A stretch of 10,898 bases of DNA from an uncultured Phenylobacterium sp. (GTDB lineage: Bacteria > Pseudomonadota > Alphaproteobacteria > Caulobacterales > Caulobacteraceae): positions 1 to 10,898 of the forward strand of contig CAMFIW010000046.1 of the NCBI GenBank assembly GCA_945952355.1. The letters are read 5' to 3'. Of the stretch, positions 1 through 5,654 are shown piece after piece. Position numbers and translations under genes: made by a program. The notes beneath the pieces were generated by a model. That model had not been told where the DNA came from. It saw only the letters and a list, made by a program, of their open reading frames with translations, and ran no database searches. Every line of letters begins with the position of its first letter. Positions within the stretch are counted from its first letter, which is position 1.

Positions 1-271
1 TGGCGGCGGCCACGTCGATATGGTCCACGCCGGCCCCGAAGTTGGCGATCAGCTTCAGCCGCTCGCCGGCCCGCGAGATGAGATCGGCGTCGATCCTGTC
101 GGTGATCGTCGGCACCAGGGCGTCGCACTCGCCCACGGCCGAGATAAGGGCGTCGCGCGACAGCGGGTCGTCCTCGAGATTCAGCTGGGTGTCGAACAGC
201 TCGCGCATCCGCGTCTCCACCGGATCGGGGAGCCTGCGGGTGACGATGACTTTCGGCTTTCGCACGGCCAT
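1..271 (-). CDS. D-2-hydroxyacid dehydrogenase (glyoxylate/hydroxypyruvate reductase type), N-terminal part
   Basis: Reading the minus strand from the ATG at 271-269 gives 90 open codons that run off the left edge without a stop. The product starts MAVRKPKVIVTRRLPDPVE and ends in IANFGAGVDHIDVAAA. The motif NFGAGVDHIDV (about residues 77-87) is the conserved hinge region of the N-terminal substrate-binding domain of D-isomer-specific 2-hydroxyacid dehydrogenases, just ahead of the Rossmann NAD(P) domain, which lies outside the window. Family members reduce glyoxylate, hydroxypyruvate or similar 2-oxoacids in the cytosol. The exact substrate cannot be told from this fragment, because the catalytic Arg/Glu/His are missing. 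The start has no good Shine-Dalgarno. A promoter candidate lies 56 bases upstream, and the gene diverges from the SH3-domain gene. Family assignment is secure; the substrate is not. Confidence 0.9.
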   Translation of the reverse strand, partial: MAVRKPKVIVTRRLPDPVETRMRELFDTQLNLEDDPLSRDALISAVGECDALVPTITDRIDADLISRAGERLKLIANFGAGVDHIDVAAA

Positions 272-320
272 GGGCGGTCGGGACTCGAAAAAGGCGTTCC
301 TGGGGTCCGCGCTCTGGCGC

Positions 321-333
321 GTTGCTCAGCAAC
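321..333. repeat. Short inverted repeat, possible operator
   Basis: GTTGCTCAGCAAC has perfect 6-base arms around a single central C. It lies in the 79-base gap between the dehydrogenase and SH3 genes and covers the predicted dehydrogenase transcription start (about 327). Its size and place would suit a dimeric repressor. No family-specific operator was recognised, and a chance palindrome of this size is possible. Confidence 0.3.
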
Positions 334-362
334 CCTCTAGCAAAGGGGGCATGGACGGCCAA
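334..362 (-). promoter_or_regulatory. Candidate promoter of the 2-hydroxyacid dehydrogenase gene
   Basis: On the minus strand, TTGGCC (complement of 357-362) is followed after 17 bases by TAGAGG (complement of 334-339), which is preceded by GC. This matches the alphaproteobacterial/Caulobacter housekeeping pattern (TTGACG ... GCTANAWC) in 4 of 6 and 6 of 8 positions. The predicted start of transcription is near 327, giving a leader of about 56 bases. The -35 box lies inside the first codons of the divergent SH3 gene. A near-perfect inverted repeat (321-333) covers the predicted start point. This is a pattern match only. Confidence 0.4.
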
Positions 363-890
363 GGCGAGGTTGGTTCGCGGCGCAGATCGTGGCTGTGGAC
401 GCTGAATTTGACGGCGGGGCTATTTCTGGTCGCCGGCGCGGCCTGGGCGGCTGCGGATCGGCCCACGCCGTCCGGCCTGCCCGTGCCGCGCTACGTGACC
501 CTGAAGTTCGACACCGTGAACGCGCGGGGTGGCCCGGGCGACGACCACAAGCTCCTGTGGGTCTACCACGCCAAGGGCCTGCCGGTTCAGGTGGTGGCCG
601 AGAACTCGGAATGGCGCCGCATCTGCGACCCGGAGCACGGCCTCGCCTGGGTCCACAAGCGCACCACCGACGGCCGGCGAAGCGTCATGCGCACCGCCGC
701 CACCCCGCTCCCGCTGCGCAAGGGGCCGAGGGCCGACGCCCCCGTCGCGGCCTATCTGCAGTCGCGCTCCATCGCCGGCCTGGTCCGCTGCGGCGCCAAG
801 GGCTGGTGCAAGCTGAAGGCCGGCGGGGTCACGGGCTGGGCCCCCGCCCAGGAGCTGTGGGGCGTCGACGAGCGGCCCCAGTGCGGATGA
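351..890 (+). CDS. Exported SH3-domain protein (COG3807-like)
   Basis: The product has 179 residues from the ATG at 351. The N-terminus has an Arg-rich n-region (RRR at 10-12), a hydrophobic core (about 14-31) and an A-W-A signal peptidase site after residue 33, so the mature protein is probably periplasmic. The rest forms two SH3-like units: VNARGGPG...VQVVAENSEWRRI...GLAWVH (about 50-105) and PLPLRKGPRADAP...WCKLKAGGVTGWAP (about 117-168). The 'VNARxGPG ... W..I..... GWVH' pattern is that of bacterial SH3 domains in many alphaproteobacterial secreted proteins, thought to bind cell-wall components. The frame stays open upstream to 42, but residues from that stretch overlap the divergent gene and would put the signal peptide internally, so I chose 351. 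AAAGGGGG sits almost against the ATG, an awkward SD spacing. No enzymatic motif is visible and the ligand is unknown. Confidence 0.8.
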   Translation: MDGQGEVGSRRRSWLWTLNLTAGLFLVAGAAWAAADRPTPSGLPVPRYVTLKFDTVNARGGPGDDHKLLWVYHAKGLPVQVVAENSEWRRICDPEHGLAWVHKRTTDGRRSVMRTAATPLPLRKGPRADAPVAAYLQSRSIAGLVRCGAKGWCKLKAGGVTGWAPAQELWGVDERPQCG

Positions 891-931
891 ATTTCGCGAC
901 CCGCCCCTGAACGCGCGTAAGGATCGCGCCG

Positions 932-960
932 TTGAGCATGGGCGGCGGCTCTGCTAGCCC
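932..960 (+). promoter_or_regulatory. Candidate promoter of fabA
   Basis: TTGAGC (932-937), a 17-base spacer and TAGCCC (955-960, preceded by GC) fit the Caulobacter-type housekeeping promoter. Transcription would start about 967-968, leaving a leader of about 24 bases before the fabA ATG. It lies in the 100-base gap after the SH3 gene, where I see no terminator hairpin with a T-run. Nothing resembling a FadR/FabR operator was recognised. Confidence 0.45.
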
Positions 961-990
961 TCCCCCCAATAACTCCGAACTCCGAAGACC

Positions 991-1524
991 ATGATCATGA
1001 ACATCGGCGCCAAGGCCAAGGATCACTACAGCTACGAGGAGCTGCTCGCGTGCGGGCGCGGCGAGATGTTCGGGCCGGGCAACGCCCAATTGCCCGTGCC
1101 GCCGATGCTGATGTTCGACCGCATCGTGAAGATCACCGACGAAGGCGGCGCCCACGGCAAGGGCTATGTCGAGGCCGAACTCGATATCCGCGACGACCTC
1201 TGGTTCTTCCAGTGCCACTTTATCGGCGATCCGGTGATGCCCGGCTGTCTGGGCCTCGACGCCATGTGGCAGCTGGTGGGCTTCTTCCTCGGCTGGTCGG
1301 GCGCGCCGGGCAAGGGCCGCGCTCTCGGCGTCGGCGAGGTCCGCTTCTCGGGCCAGGTTGCGCCCAAGGTCAAGAAGCTGGTCTACAAGATCGATCTCAA
1401 GCGGGTGATCATGCGCAAGCTGGTCATGGGCATCGGCGACGGTGTCCTCGAGGCCGACGGCCAGGTCATCTACGAGGCCAAGGATCTGCGCGTCGGCCTG
1501 TTCGACGCCAAGGACCTGGTCTGA
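991..1524 (+). CDS. fabA: 3-hydroxydecanoyl-[ACP] dehydratase/isomerase FabA
   Basis: This 177-residue product dehydrates 3-hydroxydecanoyl-ACP and isomerises trans-2- to cis-3-decenoyl-ACP, the branch point for unsaturated fatty acids in cytosolic type II synthesis. It aligns along nearly its whole length with E. coli FabA (172 aa). The active-site segment [20 protein letters not shown] carries catalytic His76 and Asp90, 14 residues apart as in E. coli (His70/Asp84). GRGEMFG near the N-terminus and [17 protein letters not shown] are also family hallmarks. Start choice is uncertain between 991 and the in-frame ATG at 997: neither has a good Shine-Dalgarno, and both give a plausible N-terminus. 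fabB follows after 29 bases, the classical fabA-fabB pair, so the two are very likely co-transcribed from the promoter candidate at 932-960. Confidence 0.97.
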   Translation: MIMNIGAKAKDHYSYEELLACGRGEMFGPGNAQLPVPPMLMFDRIVKITDEGGAHGKGYVEAELDIRDDLWFFQCHFIGDPVMPGCLGLDAMWQLVGFFLGWSGAPGKGRALGVGEVRFSGQVAPKVKKLVYKIDLKRVIMRKLVMGIGDGVLEADGQVIYEAKDLRVGLFDAKDLV

Positions 1525-1553
1525 GTACGGGTTAGGGGGAGCAGGAGAACGGC

Positions 1554-2765
1554 ATGCGCCGCGTCGTCGTGACTGGGATCGGGATCGTCTCGTCCATCGG
1601 AAACAACGCCAACGAGGTGCTGGCCTCGCTGCGCGAAGCCAAGTCGGGCGTGATCGCCGCGCCGGAGTATGCGGAGCTGGGCTTCCGCTGCCAGGTCCAC
1701 GCCGCGCCGCAGATCGACTGGGAATCGATGGTCGACCGCCGCGCCGCCCGATTCCTCGCCCAGGGCACCGCCTTCTCCCACATCGCCATGGAACAGGCGA
1801 TCGCCGACTCCGGCCTGGGTGAATCCGAAGTCTCGAACGAGATGACCGGCCTGATCGTCGGCTCCGGCGGCGCCTCGACCCGCGCCATCGTCGAAGCCGC
1901 CGCGATCACCCGTGAGAAGGGTCCGAAGCGCGTCGGCCCGTTCGCGGTGCCCAAGGCCATGAGCTCGGGCCCGTCGGCCACGCTCGCCACCTGGTTCAAG
2001 ATTCGCGGCCTGAACTTCTCGATCTCATCCGCGTGCGCCACCTCGGCCCACTGCATCGGCTCCGGCTACGAGCAGATCGTCATGGGCAAGCAGGACGTGG
2101 TCTTCGCCGGCGGCACCGAAGAGCTCGACTGGACGCTCAGCGTCCTGTTCGACGCCATGGGAGCCATGAGCTCCAGCTTCAACGATCGTCCGGCGATCGC
2201 CAGCCGCGCCTATGACAAGGATCGCGACGGCTTCGTCATCGCCGGCGGCGCCGGCATCGTGGTGCTCGAGGAGTACGAGCGCGCCAAGGCCCGCGGGGCC
2301 AAGATCTATGGCGAGATCGTCGGCTACGCCGCCAATTCCGACGGCCACGACATGGTCGCCCCCTCGGGCGAGGGCGCCGTGCGCTGCATGAAGCTGGCCA
2401 TGGCCGGCGCCGGCGGCCGGACCATCGACTATCTGAACCCGCACGGCACCTCGACCCCGGTGGGCGACGAGCGCGAAATGGGGGCGGTGCGCGAGGTGTT
2501 CGGCGACAAGGCTCCGGCCATCTCCTCGACCAAGTCGCTGACCGGCCACAGCCTGGGCGCCGCTGGCGCGCAGGAGGCGATCTACTCGCTGCTGATGCTC
2601 AACAACGGCTTCCTGACCGAGAGCGCCAACATCGAAAACCTGGACCCGATCTTCGAGGGCCTGCCGATCCTGCGCAAACGCGAGGACCGCCAGGTCGAGA
2701 CGGCGATGTCCAACAGCTTCGGGTTCGGCGGCACAAACGCCTGCCTGGTGATGTCGAGGGTTTGA
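1554..2765 (+). CDS. fabB: 3-oxoacyl-[ACP] synthase I FabB
   Basis: This 403-residue beta-ketoacyl-ACP synthase condenses acyl-ACP, including cis-3-decenoyl-ACP, with malonyl-ACP and so elongates the unsaturated chain. The thiolase-fold motifs are all present: nucleophile Cys161 in [10 protein letters not shown], His298 in [11 protein letters not shown], His332 in [14 protein letters not shown], and the C-terminal glycine-rich loop [10 protein letters not shown]. The Cys-His-His spacing (161/298/332) almost equals that of E. coli FabB (163/298/333). This and the pairing with fabA support FabB rather than FabF. A clear SD, AGGAGA at 1543-1548, lies 5 bases before the ATG. The gap to fabA is 29 bases. 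The stop is followed by a 117-base palindromic element, so read-through into the next gene may be reduced. Confidence 0.96.
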   Translation: MRRVVVTGIGIVSSIGNNANEVLASLREAKSGVIAAPEYAELGFRCQVHAAPQIDWESMVDRRAARFLAQGTAFSHIAMEQAIADSGLGESEVSNEMTGLIVGSGGASTRAIVEAAAITREKGPKRVGPFAVPKAMSSGPSATLATWFKIRGLNFSISSACATSAHCIGSGYEQIVMGKQDVVFAGGTEELDWTLSVLFDAMGAMSSSFNDRPAIASRAYDKDRDGFVIAGGAGIVVLEEYERAKARGAKIYGEIVGYAANSDGHDMVAPSGEGAVRCMKLAMAGAGGRTIDYLNPHGTSTPVGDEREMGAVREVFGDKAPAISSTKSLTGHSLGAAGAQEAIYSLLMLNNGFLTESANIENLDPIFEGLPILRKREDRQVETAMSNSFGFGGTNACLVMSRV

Positions 2766-2770
2766 GCCAC

Positions 2771-2887
2771 TTCCCCGGGTGTCATCCTGGAAAGCGCGTC
2801 GGCGCCTGTCCGGGACCCAGACGCGCGGGGGTCTCCGGCTTTGGGTCCCGGCCTTCCGCTTCGCCTAAGCCGGGATGACACTGGGAA
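2771..2887. repeat. Large intergenic palindromic element between fabB and the GNAT gene
   Basis: Two nested inverted repeats fill the gap. The outer pair TGTCATCC (2780-2787) and GGATGACA (2873-2880) extends with wobble pairs to about 2778-2790/2870-2882. The inner pair CCGGGACCCA (2810-2819) and TGGGTCCCGG (2842-2851) is a perfect 10-bp stem, with AGAC/GTCT continuing inward (2819-2822/2831-2834). The 'GTCATCC ... GGGACCC ... GGGTCCC ... GGATGAC' arrangement looks like the dispersed intergenic palindromes I associate with Caulobacterales chromosomes; that recognition is from memory. No coding capacity and no T-run are visible, so it is not a classical terminator. Its right end touches the GNAT start codon. 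Confidence 0.75.
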
Positions 2888-3343
2888 ATGGCTGCAGCAC
2901 CCCTCTTCCGCCGTGCTCGTCGCGAGGACGTCCCCGCCATCGCCGCCCTGCTCGCGGACGACGCCCTGGGCGCGGGTCGCGAGAATCCGTCCGACGTCGC
3001 GCCCTACTTCGCGGGTTTCGCGCGCATCGAAGCCGATCCAAGCAATCTGCTCGCCGTGGCGGAGATCGAGGGCTCGGTGAGGGGCTGCCTGCAGCTCACC
3101 TTCGTGCCGGGCCTCTCGAACCGCGGCGCCGAGTTCGCCCTGCTGCAGGCGGTCCGGATCGACGCGTCCCTGCGCGGCCAGGGCGTCGGACAGGCCTTCG
3201 TCGAATGGGCGATGGACCAGGCCCGAAGCGCCGGCTGCGCCGCCATCGAGCTCCTCACCCACGCCAGTCGCACCGAGGCCCAGCGCTTCTATGTCCGCCT
3301 CGGCTTCGCGGCCTCCCACCTGGGGATGCGGCGGCCGCTATAG
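2888..3343 (+). CDS. GNAT-family N-acetyltransferase
   Basis: This 151-residue protein has the full GNAT pattern: an N-terminal beta-alpha unit (LFRRARREDVPAIAALL), a central strand ending in LLQAVRID, acetyl-CoA-binding motif A with the P-loop RGQGVG at 96-101, and the C-terminal AQRFYVRLGF (131-140), where Tyr135 is the usual candidate general acid. Such enzymes transfer an acetyl group from acetyl-CoA to an amine; the substrate cannot be inferred. Only seven residues precede the first conserved strand, so the ATG at 2888 must be right or within a few codons. The only SD-like bases (GGGA, 2883-2886) belong to the palindromic repeat that ends at the start codon. It sits between fabB and fabI on the same strand, but nothing in the sequence ties it to lipid synthesis. 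Confidence 0.87.
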   Translation: MAAAPLFRRARREDVPAIAALLADDALGAGRENPSDVAPYFAGFARIEADPSNLLAVAEIEGSVRGCLQLTFVPGLSNRGAEFALLQAVRIDASLRGQGVGQAFVEWAMDQARSAGCAAIELLTHASRTEAQRFYVRLGFAASHLGMRRPL

Positions 3344-3344
3344 G

Positions 3345-3365
3345 TCCTCCCCCAACGGGGGAGGA
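3345..3365 (+). terminator. Hairpin after the GNAT gene (possible weak terminator)
   Basis: A perfect 9-bp stem (TCCTCCCCC, 3345-3353, with GGGGGAGGA, 3357-3365) closes on an AAC triloop directly after the GNAT stop codon. There is no T-run, so intrinsic termination would be inefficient; it may act as an RNA 3' end or pause structure. It belongs to the same CCTC-C(n)/G(n)-GAGG class as the hairpins at 5561-5650. The rest of the 114-base gap to fabI holds another imperfect inverted repeat, CGGGTT (3391-3396) / AACCCG (3422-3427). Confidence 0.4.
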
Positions 3366-3444
3366 ACTCGAAGCGCCGCTCACGGCAATTCGGGTTGCGC
3401 GGCGCGGCGCCGCCGTCCACAAACCCGACCGACAGTCCACCTCC

Positions 3445-3450
3445 GAGGAG
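3445..3450 (+). promoter_or_regulatory. Shine-Dalgarno that fixes the fabI GTG start
   Basis: GAGGAG lies 7 bases before the GTG at 3458-3460. The in-frame ATG further upstream at 3395 has no SD and would add 21 low-complexity residues inside the imperfect inverted repeat 3391-3427. The GTG is therefore the better start. Confidence 0.7.
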
Positions 3451-3457
3451 ACGCCAC

Positions 3458-4270
3458 GTGGCCGACGACTATCAGATGCCCAAGGGCGACCTGATGAAGG
3501 GCAAGAAGGGGATCGTGACCGGGGTCGCGAACCATCAATCCATCGCCTGGGGCATCGCCAGCCAGCTCGCCGCCCAGGGCGCCGAGATCGCCTTCCTGCA
3601 CCTGCCGGGCATGGAGCGCCGTGTCCAGCCGCTCGCCGAGAGCATCGGGGTCAAGACGCTGGTGGCCGTCGACGTACAGGACGACGCCTCGATGGACGCC
3701 GCCTTCGCCGCGGTCGAGAAGGCCTTCGGGACCCTGGACTTCTTCGTCCACTCCATCGCCTTCGCCAACAAGGACGAGCTGAAGGGCTCCTTCGTCGACA
3801 ACACCACCCGCGAGGGCTTCCTCCGCGCGCTGGACATCTCGGCCTTCAGCTTCGTCGACTGTGCGCGCCGCGCCTCGGCCCTGATGCCGAACGGCGGCTC
3901 GATCATAACGCTCACCTATATGGGCTCCGAACGCGCCATCCCGAACTACAACACCATGGGCGTCGCCAAGGCCGCCCTGGAGGCGGCGACCCGCTACGCG
4001 GCCCGCGACCTCGGCCCCAAGGGCATCCGGGTCAATGCGCTGTCGCCCGGCGCAATGCGCACCCTGTCGCTCGCTGGCATCTCCGGCGGCCGCGGCATGC
4101 TTGCCAAGGGCCGCTCGCTCTCGGCCATGAAGGAGGACACCTCGATGGAGGGCGTCGCCGGCGCGGCCTTGTGGCTGCTCTCGGACCTCGGCCGGTCGAC
4201 CACCGGCGAGCTGGTCCACGTCGATGCGGGCTTCCACATCATGGGCTTCACCGAGGACGAGGAAGGCTAG
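3458..4270 (+). CDS. fabI: Enoyl-[ACP] reductase (NADH) FabI
   Basis: FabI performs the last reduction of each fatty acid elongation round, enoyl-ACP to acyl-ACP, using NAD(P)H. The product has 270 residues from the GTG start, near the usual 260-270. Visible features are the FabI-style nucleotide site (GIVTGVANHQSIAWGIA, about 18-34), VHSIAFA (97-103), and the catalytic set Tyr154, Tyr164 and Lys171 in TYMGSERAIPNYNTMGVAK. The 9-residue gap between the two Tyr and Lys seven after the second are diagnostic of FabI against ordinary SDR enzymes. Next come RVNALSPGAMRTL (191-203) and the C-terminal STTGELVHVDAGFHIMG. The flexible substrate loop after residue 206 is Gly-rich (GISGGRGMLA). ubiH-like coding starts 13 bases after the stop, indicating one transcript. 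Whether it is co-transcribed with fabA-fabB is unclear because a repeat and a hairpin intervene. Confidence 0.94.
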   Translation: MADDYQMPKGDLMKGKKGIVTGVANHQSIAWGIASQLAAQGAEIAFLHLPGMERRVQPLAESIGVKTLVAVDVQDDASMDAAFAAVEKAFGTLDFFVHSIAFANKDELKGSFVDNTTREGFLRALDISAFSFVDCARRASALMPNGGSIITLTYMGSERAIPNYNTMGVAKAALEAATRYAARDLGPKGIRVNALSPGAMRTLSLAGISGGRGMLAKGRSLSAMKEDTSMEGVAGAALWLLSDLGRSTTGELVHVDAGFHIMGFTEDEEG

Positions 4271-4283
4271 GGCGGAGCGCCCC

Positions 4284-5531
4284 ATGAGCTACGACGCCGA
4301 CGTCATCATCGCCGGGGCCGGCATGGCCGGGGCCACTCTGGCGCTGGCCCTCAAGCAGGGCGGGCTCGAGCCGCTCCTGATCGATCCGCTCGCCTTCGAC
4401 ACCCAGCTCGCGCCGACCTTCGACGGGCGGTCTTCGGCCATCGCCTTCGCCAGTTTCCGCCAGTGGCGGGCCCTGGGGCTGGCGGCCGACATCGAACCCC
4501 ACGCCCAGCGGATCGAGCAGATCCTGGTCACCGACGGCCGCACGCCGGGCGCGTCGGCGGGAGGCCCCTCGCCGTTCTATCTTCGCTTCGATTCCGCCGA
4601 GATCGCCGACCGGTCCGAGGGCGAGCCCCTGGGCTACCTGCTGGAGAACCGCCGCAGCCGCGCCGCCCTTGCCACCGCCGTCGGCAAGGCCGGCATCCGG
4701 GTGCTCGCGCCAGCCAAGGTTGCTTCGGTGACCTTCGACAAGGCTTGCGCCGCCGTGACCCTGGAGGATGGCCGCATCCTGCGTGCGCCCCTGGTCGTGG
4801 GAGCGGAAGGCCGTGGCTCGGTCGTCCGCGCCGCCGCCGGAATCGGTGCGCTCGGCTGGGACTACGCCCAGACCGGCGTGGTCGCCACGGTCCGCTTGGC
4901 GCGGCCGCACGGTGGCGTGGCCCATGAGTATTTCCTGCCGGGCGGCCCGTTCGCCATCCTGCCCCTCACCGACGACCGCGCGAGCCTGGTCTGGACCGAA
5001 CCCACCACCAAGGGCGCGGCGCTGAAGGCCGCCCGGCCGGAGATCTTCCACGCCCACCTGCAGCGCCGTTTCGGCCCGTTCCTGGGCGAGGCGACGGTCG
5101 AGGGGCCGGTCTTCACCTATCCGCTCTCGCTGCAGCTCGCCGAGCGCTTCGCCGCCCCGCGCTGCGCCCTTCTCGGCGACGCCGCCCATGGCATCCATCC
5201 GATCGCCGGCCAGGGCTTGAATCTGGGGCTCAAGGGCGCCGCGGCCCTGGCCGAGACCCTGGTCGACGCGGCCCGCCTGGGCGAGGACATCGGCTCGGAA
5301 GCGGTGCTGGAGCGCTACGCACGCTGGCGGCGTGTCGACACCACGGCCATCGCGGTCTCGTCCGACCTTTTCGTGCGCCTGTTCTCCAACGACAACCCGC
5401 TGCTGCGCCTGGCGCGCGGCGTCGGCATGGCCGCCGTCAACCGCATCGGCCCGGCCCGCCGCTTCTTCATGCAGGAAGCCGGCGGCGCCATGGGCGATCT
5501 GCCCAAGCTGCTGCGCGGCGAGCGGCTTTAG
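4284..5531 (+). CDS. UbiH/UbiF/COQ6-family FAD-dependent hydroxylase
   Basis: This 415-residue flavoprotein monooxygenase probably hydroxylates the ring of a ubiquinone precursor on the inner side of the membrane. Motifs in order: the FAD-ADP loop GAGMAG (11-16) in a beta-alpha-beta unit starting DVIIAGAG; the 'DG' segment VGAEGRGSVVR (172-182); and the 'GD' segment LGDAAHGIHPIAGQGLNLG (297-315), whose AGQGLN is the UbiH/COQ6 signature. In the DG motif the usual Asp is Glu175. Alphaproteobacteria use various members of this family (UbiH, UbiF, UbiL, UbiM) for the C1, C5 and C6 positions, and the sequence alone does not tell which carbon is modified. GGAG at 4274-4277 lies 6 bases before the ATG. 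The frame is open further upstream into fabI, but the family N-terminus starts here. No membrane segment is visible. Confidence 0.88.
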   Translation: MSYDADVIIAGAGMAGATLALALKQGGLEPLLIDPLAFDTQLAPTFDGRSSAIAFASFRQWRALGLAADIEPHAQRIEQILVTDGRTPGASAGGPSPFYLRFDSAEIADRSEGEPLGYLLENRRSRAALATAVGKAGIRVLAPAKVASVTFDKACAAVTLEDGRILRAPLVVGAEGRGSVVRAAAGIGALGWDYAQTGVVATVRLARPHGGVAHEYFLPGGPFAILPLTDDRASLVWTEPTTKGAALKAARPEIFHAHLQRRFGPFLGEATVEGPVFTYPLSLQLAERFAAPRCALLGDAAHGIHPIAGQGLNLGLKGAAALAETLVDAARLGEDIGSEAVLERYARWRRVDTTAIAVSSDLFVRLFSNDNPLLRLARGVGMAAVNRIGPARRFFMQEAGGAMGDLPKLLRGERL

Positions 5532-5543
5532 CTGGACCCGTCC

Positions 5544-5583
5544 GAAGCGCGCCAGCGCTTCCTCTCCCGCGAGGCGGGAGAGG
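5544..5583 (+). terminator. Hairpins after the ubiH-like gene, left half of a mirrored pair
   Basis: Two adjacent inverted repeats follow the stop at 5531. The first is GAAGCGC/GCGCTTC (5544-5550/5555-5561) with a GCCA loop. The second is a perfect 10-bp stem CCTCTCCCGC/GCGGGAGAGG (5561-5570/5574-5583) with a GAG loop. They share base 5561, so only one can close fully there. No T-run follows, and its role as a terminator is inferred from the strong stem and its place at a convergent gene end. Confidence 0.5.
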
Positions 5584-5650
5584 TAAGGCGAGGGCTCTTA
5601 CGGCTGTGTGATCCCCCTCACCCTACCCTCTCCCCTTCAAGGGGGAGAGG
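5561..5650. repeat. Head-to-head pair of dispersed-type hairpin repeats
   Basis: The right half of GAGAGGTAAGGCGAGGG (5578-5594) reappears as its approximate reverse complement in CCCTCACCCTACCCTCTCCCC (5615-5635). Each half is attached to a CCTCTCCC/GGGAGAGG stem: left 5561-5583, and right 5627-5635 paired with 5642-5650 across TTCAAG. The whole is an imperfect 90-base palindrome made of two inverted copies of one unit. Similar units are common between genes of alphaproteobacteria and resemble REP/BIME arrangements. It fills nearly all of the convergent gap between the ubiH-like gene and the methyltransferase, and can act as a bidirectional 3'-end structure. Confidence 0.65.
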
Positions 5651-5654
5651 AATG

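Noticed and set aside
42..350. N-terminal extension of the SH3-domain protein to an ATG at 42
   Set aside because: It would overlap the divergent dehydrogenase gene by more than 200 bases and bury the signal peptide. The ATG at 351 places the signal peptide at the N-terminus.
3755..3775. Ala at the FabI position equivalent to E. coli Gly93, a triclosan-resistance site
   Set aside because: The same HSIAFA segment is normal in triclosan-sensitive FabI such as that of Staphylococcus aureus, so the residue alone says nothing about resistance.
2875..4287. A 470-codon plus-strand frame overlapping GNAT and fabI
   Set aside because: It is a shifted frame of two recognised genes with Arg/Gly/Pro-rich composition. 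The correct frames give GNAT and FabI motifs.
5544..5650. CRISPR-like repeat array
   Set aside because: There are only two inverted, not direct, copies and no unique spacers of regular length. They are gene-end hairpins.
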